Source: Cyanobacteria bacterium SIG28 (GTDB taxonomy: Bacteria; Cyanobacteriota; Vampirovibrionia; Gastranaerophilales; Gastranaerophilaceae). Taken from it: DNA of 64,000 nt. The notes below the pieces were generated by a model. It did no database searches. It saw nothing but the letters and a program-made list of their open reading frames with translations, and was not told where the DNA came from. The stretch lies in contig SUTU01000010.1 in NCBI GenBank assembly GCA_015152525.1, positions 30,447 to 94,446 of the forward strand, in the 5' to 3' direction. Position numbers and translations under genes: made by a program. Positions 1-8,895 of the stretch are shown here, piece after piece; position 1 is the stretch's first letter; every line of letters starts with the position of its first letter.

Positions 1-230
1 TATTCTAAAACTGCACCCAAAAATTCTTTTTTATCATTTGATATCATTGATGCCGTATCAACAATAGAACTCAAAGTTGATGAAAAAATACTTACAAAAC
101 CCCAATCAGCAGAAAGAACATTTTGTATCCAATATACAACCAATAGCATAAAAAGAAATACTGAACATATTTTTAAAAAATAAATTAAATTTTTTAAATA
201 TGAAAACAATTCTAAAGCCAATTTATGCAT
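1..230 (-). CDS. Unknown membrane-associated protein (partial, N-terminal 76 residues)
   Basis: An open frame starts with ATG at 230 and stays open to the window edge; it is missing from the ORF track because it is cut. The ATG immediately follows the panC stop codon with no spacer, so the two genes are probably translationally coupled. The N-terminus is basic and hydrophobic, with a likely membrane segment at about residues 18-40 (FLKICSVFLFMLLVVYWIQ), followed by a Ser/Thr-rich stretch. I do not recognise the family. Transcription probably comes from the purine nucleoside phosphorylase/panC unit. Confidence 0.6.
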   Translation of the reverse strand, partial: MHKLALELFSYLKNLIYFLKICSVFLFMLLVVYWIQNVLSADWGFVSIFSSTLSSIVDTASMISNDKKEFLGAVLE

Positions 231-1118
231 CTAAAACCCTCCAAAGGTAATATTATCTATAAGTCTTACACCATCAACTTTACAAGCAATAAGTGCGATA
301 GAATTTTCATCTGCTTCTTTTTTCTCTTCCAGACTATCTTTGTCTAATATTTCAAGATAATCTAACTCGTGCTTGTTTGTTAAATATGTATAAGCAGTTT
401 CTTTTAAAGCTTCTACATTTGTAATACCTTTATTATAACACATTTTAATATTATTCAAAATCTGATTTAAAACTAAAGCATCTTTTTTACCTTCTTCTGA
501 TAAATATTTATTTCTGGAACTTAATGCCAGTCCGGATTTTTCCCTTACAATCGGGCATTGAATAATTTGAATAGGAATATTCAAATCTTTAACCATTTTT
601 TTAATAATAATAACTTGTTGTGCATCTTTTTGTCCAAAAAATGCTAAGTCCGGTTGAACAATATTAAATAATTTCATAACTACAGTGCAAACCCCGTCAA
701 AATGACCTACACGAGATTTTCCGCAAAGTTTGTTTACATAGAAAAAAGGAGGACAAACATAGGTTAAAATGTCGTTTGATAAACGTTCAAGTTTAGAATT
801 TTCATTCTCATTTGAATTTGTACCATACATTTCTGCCGGAGTTGGTGCAAAAACAATGTCCACACCTTCTGAGTCGCATAATTTTGTATCAGCATCTAAT
901 GTTCTTGGATATTTATCAAAATCTTCAGATGGACCAAATTGAATTGGGTTTACAAAAACAGAAACAACAACTTTATCGCATTCAGCTTTTGCTTTTTTTA
1001 TAAGGCTTAAATGACCTTCATGTAAAGCACCCATTGTTGGAACTAAACCAACTTTAAGCCCTTCGGTTTTCCATTTTTTTACTTCCGCTCTTACTTCGTC
1101 TATTCTATTTAATAACAT
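231..1118 (-). CDS. panC: Pantothenate synthetase
   Basis: Condenses pantoate and beta-alanine with ATP to pantothenate, the last step before coenzyme A synthesis; cytoplasmic. The HIGH-type nucleotide motif is in PTMGALHEGHLSL near residue 28. FVNPIQFGPSEDF, GHFDGVCTVV and FFGQKDAQQ are family signatures, and LALSSRNKYLS is the KMSKS-like loop. At 295 aa it is slightly longer than usual. The extra length lies around residues 97-130, where an Asn/Glu-rich stretch and CPPFFYVNKLCGKSR replace the usual short segment. An RBS-like AGAGGT precedes the ATG. It lies 46 bp after the phosphorylase gene, probably in one transcript. Confidence 0.95.
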   Translation of the reverse strand: MLLNRIDEVRAEVKKWKTEGLKVGLVPTMGALHEGHLSLIKKAKAECDKVVVSVFVNPIQFGPSEDFDKYPRTLDADTKLCDSEGVDIVFAPTPAEMYGTNSNENENSKLERLSNDILTYVCPPFFYVNKLCGKSRVGHFDGVCTVVMKLFNIVQPDLAFFGQKDAQQVIIIKKMVKDLNIPIQIIQCPIVREKSGLALSSRNKYLSEEGKKDALVLNQILNNIKMCYNKGITNVEALKETAYTYLTNKHELDYLEILDKDSLEEKKEADENSIALIACKVDGVRLIDNITFGGF

Positions 1119-1164
1119 TAATTACCTCTTCTGATATTGGTTAAAAACAATTCTAAAACATCTA

Positions 1165-1980
1165 TTACAAGTTTTTAACAACTTCTTTAACTAAAGTCTT
1201 AAATCTTTCTTTTGCAATATTAGCAGCATGAATAACATCGTTATGAGATAGTGCAACGGTACTAACACCTGCTGCAGAATTACAAATACAACTAATTCCA
1301 ATTACCTCCATGTCTGCCCACTTAGCAACAATCGCTTCCGGTACGGTGGACATTCCAACAGCATCAGCACCAACAATTCTTGCCATTTTTACTTCTGCAG
1401 GTGTTTCGTAAGAAGGTCCGGTTAATGCCATATAAACACCTTCCTGAGTGTCGATACCTAATTTTGAAGCTGTTTTCTTAACCATTTCTACTAATTTTGG
1501 TGAATAAACTTCACTCATATCAGGAAAACGATTTCCCATAGACTCGTCATTCGGTCCGATTAACGGATTTACATTCATATGGTTAATATGATCAGTAATT
1601 ATCATTAAATCGGAAGGATTGAAAGCAGGATTTACACCACCGGCAGCGTTGGTTAAAATTACGGTTTTAACACCCAATTTTTTCATAACTTTTATAGGGA
1701 AAACAACTTTTTGTATAGGATGCCCTTCATAATAGTGAAAACGACCTTGCATCATTACAACTTTTTTACCGTTAATTTCCGCAAAAACCAAACGGCTTTT
1801 GTGTCCGGAAACCTGTGAAGCTTCAAAGTTAGGGATTTCGCTATACGGAATTGATAATTGACAAAATTCGTCAGCTAATTCGCCTAAGCCGGAACCCAAT
1901 ACAATTCCCACTTCCGGTTCAAAATCACCCAATTCTTTTTGAATTATTTCACGCAAAAAATCAACAGTATTATTTAACAT
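1165..1980 (-). CDS. punA: Purine nucleoside phosphorylase (trimeric, PNP-I/II type)
   Basis: Phosphorolysis of purine (deoxy)nucleosides to base and pentose-1-phosphate in purine salvage. Phosphate-site and purine-site motifs of the trimeric family are visible: GIVLGSGLGELAD, SGHKSR, MQGRFHYYEGHP, LTNAAGGVNP, GPSYETPAEVKMAR and GADAVGMSTVPE. The length (271 aa) fits the trimeric class rather than the hexameric DeoD class. The gene reads toward panC and is probably co-transcribed with it. The symbol is the usual name for this class; substrate range (guanosine/inosine versus xanthosine) cannot be read from sequence. Confidence 0.9.
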   Translation of the reverse strand: MLNNTVDFLREIIQKELGDFEPEVGIVLGSGLGELADEFCQLSIPYSEIPNFEASQVSGHKSRLVFAEINGKKVVMMQGRFHYYEGHPIQKVVFPIKVMKKLGVKTVILTNAAGGVNPAFNPSDLMIITDHINHMNVNPLIGPNDESMGNRFPDMSEVYSPKLVEMVKKTASKLGIDTQEGVYMALTGPSYETPAEVKMARIVGADAVGMSTVPEAIVAKWADMEVIGISCICNSAAGVSTVALSHNDVIHAANIAKERFKTLVKEVVKNL

Positions 1981-2197
1981 ATTAATCTCCCGAAACCCAC
2001 TTAATTTTACCCCTTTTATAACATGCGGACAAGCTCGATTGTCAAACTGCCAAACCTTATTTGCCCCTTTGGGTTCTTTGTTAATTATATTATAAATAAA
2101 ATTAAAAATCTATTCTTGCAAAAAAATGTTGTCGTGTTTGATACCTGCTTTCAATACGACTTACAATTATGATTCATCAAATATATAAAATATCAAT

Positions 2198-3988
2198 TTA
2201 TATACTCTTGAATTTAACTAAATCTTGTTTACGCATTCTGATATTTTCAGGTGTAATTTCCACAAGTTCATCTTCTGCAATATATTCAAGACAATCTTCT
2301 AATGACAATTCTTTATGAGCTTGTAAAGTAACCATAACATCGGCTGTTGCACTTCTCATATTTGTCAATTTTTTTGTTTTACAAATATTTACCACAATAT
2401 CTTGAGGTCTGTTACCTTCGCCGATAATCATTCCTCTGTAAACTTTGGTTTTAGGTGTTACAAAGAAAACGCCTCTGTCCTCAAATTGCGCTAATGCGTA
2501 CGGAATTGCTTCACCTTGTTCGTGAGCAAGGATTGAACCGCTTCTTTGTTTAGGAATATCGCCGGCATAAGGTTTGTATTCATCAAAAGTATGATACATA
2601 ATACCTTCACCACGTGTCATACGAATAAACTCTGAACGGAACCCAATCAAACCACGAGCAGGTATAGAGAACTTCATGTTTGTTCTGCCGTTTGCGTTGT
2701 TCATTTCTTGCATTGTAGCTTTTCTGCCTGAAAGTCTGTCTATGCAAGAGCCCGCATATTCTTCAGGAACATCAATAAGCAAGTTTTCATAAGGTTCTTC
2801 AATATTTTCACCTTCACCTTTGAATATAACTTCCGGTTTTGAAACCTGAAACTCATATCCTTCTCGACGCATAGTTTCTATTAAAATCCCTAAGTGTAAT
2901 TCACCACGACCGCTAACTTTGAAACAATCAGTGGAGTCAGTATCTTCAACTCTTAAAGAAACATTTTTTTCTAATTCATCGTAAAGTCTTTTTCTTAACT
3001 GGCGTGATGTAACAAATTTACCTTCTTGTCCGGCAAAAGGACTGTCATTAACAGAAAAATTCATTTGCAAAGTCGGCTCATCAACTTTAATTAAAGGCAA
3101 TGCTTCAATGTTATTTGTATCACAAAGAGTTTCACCTATTTGAATATCAGAAAATCCCGCAATGCCTACAATATCACCAGCTTCTGCAGAGTCAATCTCA
3201 ACACGTCCTAAATCTTTAAATCCGAATAATTTGTTAATTTTACCTCTGCTTACGGCACCATCTGCGTTAATCCATGCAACTTGATCTTGTGATTTAACTG
3301 CCCCGTTAACAATACGTCCAATAACAATTCTTCCTACATATTCATTATAATCAAGTGTTGTTGCTCTGAATTGGAACGGTTTTTGAGAATCACCCGTCGG
3401 TTCTTGAATATTTTCTAAAATACAATCAAGAAGCGGAATCATATCTTTTCTTTCATCATCCAATTCTTTGATTGCAAAACCGTTCAAACTGCTTGCATAC
3501 ATATAAGGAAAATCTATTAAATCTTCTCTGTCAGTAAGTTCTGTAAATAAGTCAAAAACCTTATCTAATGTGCTATCAGGGTCAGCAGCAGGTTTATCAA
3601 TTTTATTTAATACAACAATAATTTTTATACCTAATTCTAAAGCTTTTGATAAAACAAATCTTGTTTGTGGCATAGGACCTTCGGCAGCATCAACGATAAG
3701 TAAAGCGCCGTCAACCATGCCTAATACACGTTCAACTTCGCCACCAAAATCAGCGTGTCCCGGTGTATCAACAACATTAATTTTTACACCTTTATAATCG
3801 ATTGAGATGTTTTTAGAAAGAATTGTAATTCCTCTTTCACGTTCCAAATCGTTACTATCAAGAACACGTTCTTGCATTTGTTGGTTTTCTCTAAAAGCAC
3901 CTGCTTGTTTAAGTAAACAGTCAACCATAGTCGTTTTACCGTGGTCAACGTGTGCTATAATTGCTATATTTCTGATATTTTTTGCCAT
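2198..3988 (-). CDS. typA: Ribosome-associated GTPase TypA/BipA
   Basis: Translational GTPase acting on the ribosome in stress and low-temperature assembly. All G motifs are present: AHVDHGKTT (G1), RGITI (G2), [11 protein letters not shown] (G3) and NKID (G4). EF-G-like domains III and V and a BipA C-terminal domain follow ([31 protein letters not shown]). The length of 596 aa is normal. It stands alone, with 217 bp of non-coding AT-rich sequence downstream and about 185 bp upstream that includes the terminator of the next gene. Confidence 0.96.
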   Translation of the reverse strand: MAKNIRNIAIIAHVDHGKTTMVDCLLKQAGAFRENQQMQERVLDSNDLERERGITILSKNISIDYKGVKINVVDTPGHADFGGEVERVLGMVDGALLIVDAAEGPMPQTRFVLSKALELGIKIIVVLNKIDKPAADPDSTLDKVFDLFTELTDREDLIDFPYMYASSLNGFAIKELDDERKDMIPLLDCILENIQEPTGDSQKPFQFRATTLDYNEYVGRIVIGRIVNGAVKSQDQVAWINADGAVSRGKINKLFGFKDLGRVEIDSAEAGDIVGIAGFSDIQIGETLCDTNNIEALPLIKVDEPTLQMNFSVNDSPFAGQEGKFVTSRQLRKRLYDELEKNVSLRVEDTDSTDCFKVSGRGELHLGILIETMRREGYEFQVSKPEVIFKGEGENIEEPYENLLIDVPEEYAGSCIDRLSGRKATMQEMNNANGRTNMKFSIPARGLIGFRSEFIRMTRGEGIMYHTFDEYKPYAGDIPKQRSGSILAHEQGEAIPYALAQFEDRGVFFVTPKTKVYRGMIIGEGNRPQDIVVNICKTKKLTNMRSATADVMVTLQAHKELSLEDCLEYIAEDELVEITPENIRMRKQDLVKFKSI

Positions 3989-4101
3989 AATATTTTCCGT
4001 TTCTCTAGTGTAAAGTTTACACTTTTATTTTATTGGCTAAAGCTTAGATTGCAAGAGGAAATTTAGTGGGAATTGGTATTATTTGAATTGTAAAAAATGA
4101 A

Positions 4102-4132
4102 GTAGGCTTATCATTTTAACAGACAAGCCTAC
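4102..4132 (-). terminator. Rho-independent terminator of the AAA+ ATPase gene
   Basis: An 8-bp stem GTAGGCTT/AAGCCTAC is followed on the minus strand by a T-rich tract. It lies about 40 bp beyond the stop of the AAA+ gene and upstream of typA. Confidence 0.7.
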
Positions 4133-4173
4133 CATTTTTAGTATAAGAGTGTGGTTGATAAATTTTATACTTA

Positions 4174-5427
4174 TTAAGCAGCATTCATTAAGTTATTTGT
4201 TTTACTTGCAGGTGAGCCTTTAAGTTTCTTCGCTTCTTCTAAGTATTTAACTTGGAATGCATATTTTTTCAAATCAGTATCACTAACTTTATTCTTTTCA
4301 ATAACTTCACCGAATATTTTTTGAGCTTCTTTACAAATCAATTCGATTTCACCATTTGCATAACCTTCTTTTTTAAGTGTTTCAGCAAATTTAATAACAT
4401 CTTTTGATTTGAAGAATTTATCCGGATCAATAGCACCAATGTCTTTTAAATACATTTTCATTAATGCAAGGTTTTGTTTTTCATCAGGTAATGGAACTTC
4501 AACGTGATTATTAAATCTTCTTAATGCAATAGGGTCAACAATACCGTTTTTAGGGTGATAGTTTGAAGTCGCAATAATTGTAACGTTTTTACATTCTTTT
4601 CTTACTTTATCAAGACCTGTTAACACAGCAGCTCTTGTTTTTGCAGCTTCTTCTGCACCGTTTGCAGCATTATCATTAACTTTTCTTAGTACAGCGTCTA
4701 TTTCATCAATACAAACAACGATATCTCTGTCTTTATGTTTAGCAGATTTTTCAACAATTTTGTCAAAGAAGTCTGTAATTTTCATACTTGCCGCATCTTT
4801 AAACGGTGAACCTAAATCAGGATATTTTATACAAGCAAATAATGCACCTTTTTCTTGAGCAAATTGTTCTGCCGCATAAGATTTACCTGTACCGCCATGA
4901 CCATATAAGTAAATAATTTCCGCACCATCTTTTACACCTGTCCAACTGCGTGCCTCATCAGACAATTTAGATTTAGAAATAATTTTATTTAATGAATCTT
5001 TTAATGCCGGTGAAGTTGTATCAGAATTAAGTGATGCTACAGCATCGGTGCCTTTTAAATCTTTCCATTTAAGTGCTGTAGTAGTCATATTTGATAAAGT
5101 TTTATCACCTTTACCTGTTAAACTTAAGATTAAGGTTGCAATAATTGCAAGTCCTGCACCAATAGATACGCCTAAACCGATTTTTTGCCAACGCTCTTGC
5201 TTTTTTTGTTTGGCTTTTTGTTCTTCCAACATTTTTTGCATTTGTATTTGAGGATCAAACATCGGCGGCTGAGTATAAACAGGCGGACGTCTGTTTTCTC
5301 GTCTTACAAATTGATCGTTTCTGTCAGCTTTAAAATTAACACTTCGCATATTGTTTTGTGGTAATTTTTTTACAATTTCCGGTTGAGGTGCTGAAATAGT
5401 TGTACCAACTGGCTGTAAATTGTTCAT
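4174..5427 (-). CDS. Membrane-anchored AAA+ ATPase with N-terminal FKA tag
   Basis: 417 aa. Residues 1-80 are polar and Pro/Gln-rich, with SVNFKADRN at about 30-38. One membrane segment lies at about 83-105 (GVSIGAGLAIIATLILSL). An AAA+ domain follows with Walker A GHGGTGKS (about 176-183), Walker B VVCIDEIDAV and a sensor/arginine-finger region ALRRFNNHVEVPLPDE. The ATPase resembles the FtsH/spastin/Cdc48-like clade, but no protease domain follows, so a remodelling role at the membrane is the most that can be inferred. The gene is divergent from a sigma-28-type gene, and the intergenic region holds tandem TTTGTAAA boxes that could serve both. Confidence 0.75.
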   Translation of the reverse strand: MNNLQPVGTTISAPQPEIVKKLPQNNMRSVNFKADRNDQFVRRENRRPPVYTQPPMFDPQIQMQKMLEEQKAKQKKQERWQKIGLGVSIGAGLAIIATLILSLTGKGDKTLSNMTTTALKWKDLKGTDAVASLNSDTTSPALKDSLNKIISKSKLSDEARSWTGVKDGAEIIYLYGHGGTGKSYAAEQFAQEKGALFACIKYPDLGSPFKDAASMKITDFFDKIVEKSAKHKDRDIVVCIDEIDAVLRKVNDNAANGAEEAAKTRAAVLTGLDKVRKECKNVTIIATSNYHPKNGIVDPIALRRFNNHVEVPLPDEKQNLALMKMYLKDIGAIDPDKFFKSKDVIKFAETLKKEGYANGEIELICKEAQKIFGEVIEKNKVSDTDLKKYAFQVKYLEEAKKLKGSPASKTNNLMNAA

Positions 5428-5500
5428 AATAACACATTCCTATACTTTAAATACACACTTCTATCATGTATAAAACAATTAGCTCTCTAAAATTGACTTT

Positions 5501-5562
5501 TTTGTAAAGATTTGTAAAATTTTTTTTAAAAAAACTAAAGATTTTCTAAAAAAAGCCGATAA
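5501..5562 (+). promoter_or_regulatory. Sigma-28-type promoter with two phased decamer boxes
   Basis: -35 TAAAGATT (5536-5543), 11-bp spacer, -10 GCCGATAA (5555-5562). Two tandem decamers, TTTGTAAAGA and TTTGTAAAAT, start 35 and 25 bp upstream of the -35. It serves the 324-aa gene downstream. Confidence 0.8.
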
Positions 5563-5596
5563 CAATAATATAAAGGAGCAAATAGGACTAGGAAAA

Positions 5597-6571
5597 ATGG
5601 GATTAGCAGCAGCACAAGTACATTTTCTTATGTTAACACAGCGCAAAGCCGACTGTGAACTTGATATTTCTCTGGCTAACAATCAAAAATTGTCGTTAGC
5701 GAGGGAGATGACGCAGCTTTCTCAAGAATATTCAAGCAGGCTTAATGCAAAAGAGCTTGCTTATTATAGTAAAGGTCAATATAAATCTATTAATTATAGC
5801 TATTTAATGGGGTATGGTAGTAATTCGGATGCTATTATTAATGGTTCAGCTCCTCTAAAACAAGAAAATTCAATGATTTTAACTGATTATAAAGGTCAGG
5901 CTGTTCTTAGCTCTGATTACGCTCGTGCAATTGAATCTGCAACAGGTGTATCTGCAGATGCTTATGGTCGTGGCGGCACATTTTCAACTGACAAAATTCC
6001 GGAAATACTTGCTTCTTTATTTATACAATTTAGTGCTGATCAGTTCCGTGAAGTTATTAACGGCGGTGATGCAACTAAAACTATTAACAGTGAAACAAAA
6101 AATACTATGACCGGTGAAACGACCGGTTCGAGTACTATGGAAGTTAGTTTTACTTCAGCTATACAAAAAATTATTGATTTTTATGTTCCTATTTTTTCTG
6201 CTGCTGCTACAAATGGTTGGACAACTGAATACAACGAACAAATAAAAAATAATGAAGATTACATTAGTGATGCAATTATATCCGGTTCGTTGCAACTAGC
6301 TACTGTTGGACCTAACGGTCAATATGAAGAAGATACTTCCTTAAGATTTTACACTCAAGCAGGTTATATTGAAACCATCACTGATGGTGAAGCTAACGAG
6401 GAATTAGCAGCTTGGTATAACGCAGAGAAAGCAAGAGTTAACGAAAAAGAAAACTTACTGGATATTCATATCAGCGAATTATCGACTGAACTTGAAGTTA
6501 TACAAACAGAAATGCAATCTGTTCAATCATTTATAGATGATGCAATCAGTAATATGAGTTGGGGCGCTTAA
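5597..6571 (+). CDS. Hypothetical coiled-coil protein of the sigma-28-type regulon
   Basis: 324 aa with no signal peptide and no membrane segment. It starts MGLAAAQVHFLML and continues into a long helical, Gln/Lys/Glu-rich region (about 15-60) likely to form a coiled coil. A Gly/Ser/Thr-rich middle follows, then a second helical region at about 265-315. The track ATG is kept; GGA lies close upstream, while a stronger AAAGGAG sits 18 nt away, so the exact RBS is uncertain. The sigma-28-type promoter lies directly upstream and a strong terminator downstream, so it is monocistronic. I do not recognise the family. The helical ends and central variable region are reminiscent of filament or secreted structural proteins; that is inference only. 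Confidence 0.7.
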   Translation: MGLAAAQVHFLMLTQRKADCELDISLANNQKLSLAREMTQLSQEYSSRLNAKELAYYSKGQYKSINYSYLMGYGSNSDAIINGSAPLKQENSMILTDYKGQAVLSSDYARAIESATGVSADAYGRGGTFSTDKIPEILASLFIQFSADQFREVINGGDATKTINSETKNTMTGETTGSSTMEVSFTSAIQKIIDFYVPIFSAAATNGWTTEYNEQIKNNEDYISDAIISGSLQLATVGPNGQYEEDTSLRFYTQAGYIETITDGEANEELAAWYNAEKARVNEKENLLDIHISELSTELEVIQTEMQSVQSFIDDAISNMSWGA

Positions 6572-6603
6572 GCCATTAGTTAAAAGTTTTACCAACTCAA
6601 ACT

Positions 6604-6632
6604 AAAAAGTCGGTTTGTAAAAACCGACTTTT
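6604..6632. terminator. Bidirectional rho-independent terminator
   Basis: Perfect stem AAAAAGTCGGTTT/AAACCGACTTTTT with loop GTAA, between the convergent 324-aa gene and aspS. A- and T-tracts on both sides let it work for both strands. Confidence 0.85.
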
Positions 6633-6649
6633 TAGTATTTAACCACTTT

Positions 6650-8428
6650 TTATATATTTTTGTTTACAGTGCTTTTGATGTGTAATTCTCTCAACTGTTG
6701 TAATGAAGCTTCACCCGGAGCATCTGACATTAAGCACTTAGCACTTGCGTTTTTAGGGAATGCAATTACATCACGAATTGATTCTGTTCTGCATAATAGT
6801 GCTACTAATCTGTCCAAACCGATTGCTAAACCGGCATGAGGTGGTGTACCGTATTGTAAAGCATTCACCATAAATCCGAATTTTTCAACAGCTTCTTCTT
6901 CAGTTAAGCCTAAAGCTTTGAAAATTTTCTTTTGAACTTCTGATGAGTGAATTCTAACAGAACCACCGCCTAATTCGGTGCCGTTGTAAACGATATCGTA
7001 AGCAATTGATTTGATATTGCCTAAATCACCACTATCCAATTTATCAACATCTTCCAAGTTTGGTGAAGTGAACGGATGGTGCATTGCCATATATCTACCT
7101 TCTTCTTCTGAATATTCAAACATAGGGAAGTCAACAACCCAAAGAAGATTGTGTTTATTTTCATCGATTAAGTTCAATGACTTACCGAAGTGTAATCTTA
7201 ATCTGCCCATAATGTCATAAACAGCTTTTGGTTTATCAGCTACAAAGAATATAATATCTCCGGCAACTGCTTGCGCTCTATCTTGAATAGCTTTTGCTTG
7301 TTCTTCAGTAACGAATTTAAGAACAGGAGATTTAGCTGTTCCGTCTTCGTTGTAGATAATGTTAGCCAAAGCTTTTGCGCCAAATGAAACGGCAAGTTTT
7401 GTAATATCATCAATATCTTTTCTGCTGTAACTTGCGCCACCAGGAATTCTGATACCACGTACAATACCACCGTTTTGAAGTGTTTTCTTAACAATTTCAA
7501 ATTCTGATTCTAAGATGATATCGCCTAAATCAAACAATTCTAAGCCAAATCTTGTATCAGGCTTATCTGAACCGTATCTGTCCATTGCTTCTTGCCAAGG
7601 CATTTGGATAAACGGTGGTTTGATTTCAACACCTGCAGCTTTGAATGCGTCTACAAGCAATCCTTCAACAGTTTCAATTACGTCTTGTTGTTCAACAAAA
7701 GATAATTCCATATCTATTTGTGTAAATTCAGGTTGTCTGTCAGCTCTTAAATCCTCATCTCTGAAACATTTTGCTATTTGATAATATCTTTCAATACCGC
7801 CAACCATCAACAATTGTTTGAAGATTTGTGGTGATTGAGGAAGTGCAAAGAATTTACCTTCTTGAACACGAGAAGGAACTAAATAATCTCTTGCACCTTC
7901 AGGAGTTGTTTTAATAAGAATTGGAGTTTCAACTTCCAAGAAACCTTGTCCGTTCAAATAATTTCTAACTGCTTGGCAAATATTATGTCTTGTAGTTAGG
8001 TTATGAAGCATTTTTTCGTTTCTGATATCAAGATAACGATATTTTAAACGAACATCTTCTGATACAGATTCGTCGCCTAAAACGAAAGGTAAAACTTTTG
8101 ATTCAGAAAGAATTTCTACAGAAGTTGGATACATTTCAACTTGTCCTGTTGGATATTTATCATTATAAGTTTCTTCAGGTCGTCTTGTAACTTTACCTTT
8201 TACGGTAATAACGTATTCTGAACGAACTTTTTCAACAGCTTTGTGAACCTCAGGGTTAACTTGAGGGTTAGCAACGATTTGGAAAAAACCGCTTCTATCA
8301 CGTAATTCTATAAACAAAATACCGCCCAAATCTCTAACAGTTGAAACCCAGCCGGATAGTGTAACTTCTTCATTTACATTGCTTAAATTTAATTCACCGC
8401 AATTGTGAGTTTTTAATCTAGTTTTCAA
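6650..8428 (-). CDS. aspS: Aspartyl-tRNA synthetase
   Basis: Charges tRNA-Asp (possibly also tRNA-Asn in non-discriminating forms). The order is bacterial type: OB-fold anticodon domain (WVSTVRDLGGILFIELRDRSG), class II motif 1 region (GFLEVETPIL), motif 2 (YYQIAKCFRDEDLRADRQPE), an inserted GAD domain in the middle, and motif 3 (GLAIGLDRLVALL). The length of 592 aa is normal. The start codon is TTG at 8428, supported by AAGGAG eight bases upstream. The gene is monocistronic, convergent with the upstream hypothetical. Confidence 0.96.
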   Translation of the reverse strand: MKTRLKTHNCGELNLSNVNEEVTLSGWVSTVRDLGGILFIELRDRSGFFQIVANPQVNPEVHKAVEKVRSEYVITVKGKVTRRPEETYNDKYPTGQVEMYPTSVEILSESKVLPFVLGDESVSEDVRLKYRYLDIRNEKMLHNLTTRHNICQAVRNYLNGQGFLEVETPILIKTTPEGARDYLVPSRVQEGKFFALPQSPQIFKQLLMVGGIERYYQIAKCFRDEDLRADRQPEFTQIDMELSFVEQQDVIETVEGLLVDAFKAAGVEIKPPFIQMPWQEAMDRYGSDKPDTRFGLELFDLGDIILESEFEIVKKTLQNGGIVRGIRIPGGASYSRKDIDDITKLAVSFGAKALANIIYNEDGTAKSPVLKFVTEEQAKAIQDRAQAVAGDIIFFVADKPKAVYDIMGRLRLHFGKSLNLIDENKHNLLWVVDFPMFEYSEEEGRYMAMHHPFTSPNLEDVDKLDSGDLGNIKSIAYDIVYNGTELGGGSVRIHSSEVQKKIFKALGLTEEEAVEKFGFMVNALQYGTPPHAGLAIGLDRLVALLCRTESIRDVIAFPKNASAKCLMSDAPGEASLQQLRELHIKSTVNKNI

Positions 8429-8613
8429 TTCTTAATCTCCTTGTAAAAACTTATGTTTCGCCTAAAAATCGTAACAAAAAAAGGGGAAAATGTAAAGTTA
8501 TTTTATAATATTTACTTAACATTTTATTATCAGAAAAATATTGTACAATTTAATAACTTTTATCTTTTTGTACTTGTCCTTTTTTTCTTCTTTATTTGCG
8601 AGCCAAAGAAGCG

Positions 8614-8676
8614 TAGGGTGGGAAATGTGAATAAATGTGGTATTTGAATATGATATAAAATTCATTCCCACCTCAA
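8614..8676 (+). repeat. REP/MITE-like element with GGTGGGAA(A)TG ends
   Basis: About 60 bp bounded by GGTGGGAAATG and CATTCCCACC, with an AT-rich middle containing TTTGAATATGATATAAAATT. A related copy in opposite orientation lies at 26541-26602, just after the RAYT remnant. The rest of the 467-bp gap between aspS and uvrB shows no convincing gene; the track ORF at 8453 has no RBS or family features. Confidence 0.55.
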
Positions 8677-8895
8677 AAGAAGAAAAGACGCAATTGTTTT
8701 CTACATCCTCACTTTGTTAGGCTGTTTTTCTTTTTGGATTTCATCCAATCTTTTATTCTTTTAACCAGCATAAATGACATACAAGTTCATCCCACATACC
8801 GAGCCTATTGTAGTGAGTATTTGCTGTTTTCGAAATTGGCGTTAAGAAATTTTACTGTTTGAGTGCGATAGCACGAGTTTAAAATATAATCTTAC

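Noticed and set aside
8453-8647. 64-aa ORF between aspS and uvrB
   Set aside because: Overlaps the REP-like element and has an AT-driven hydrophobic composition only.
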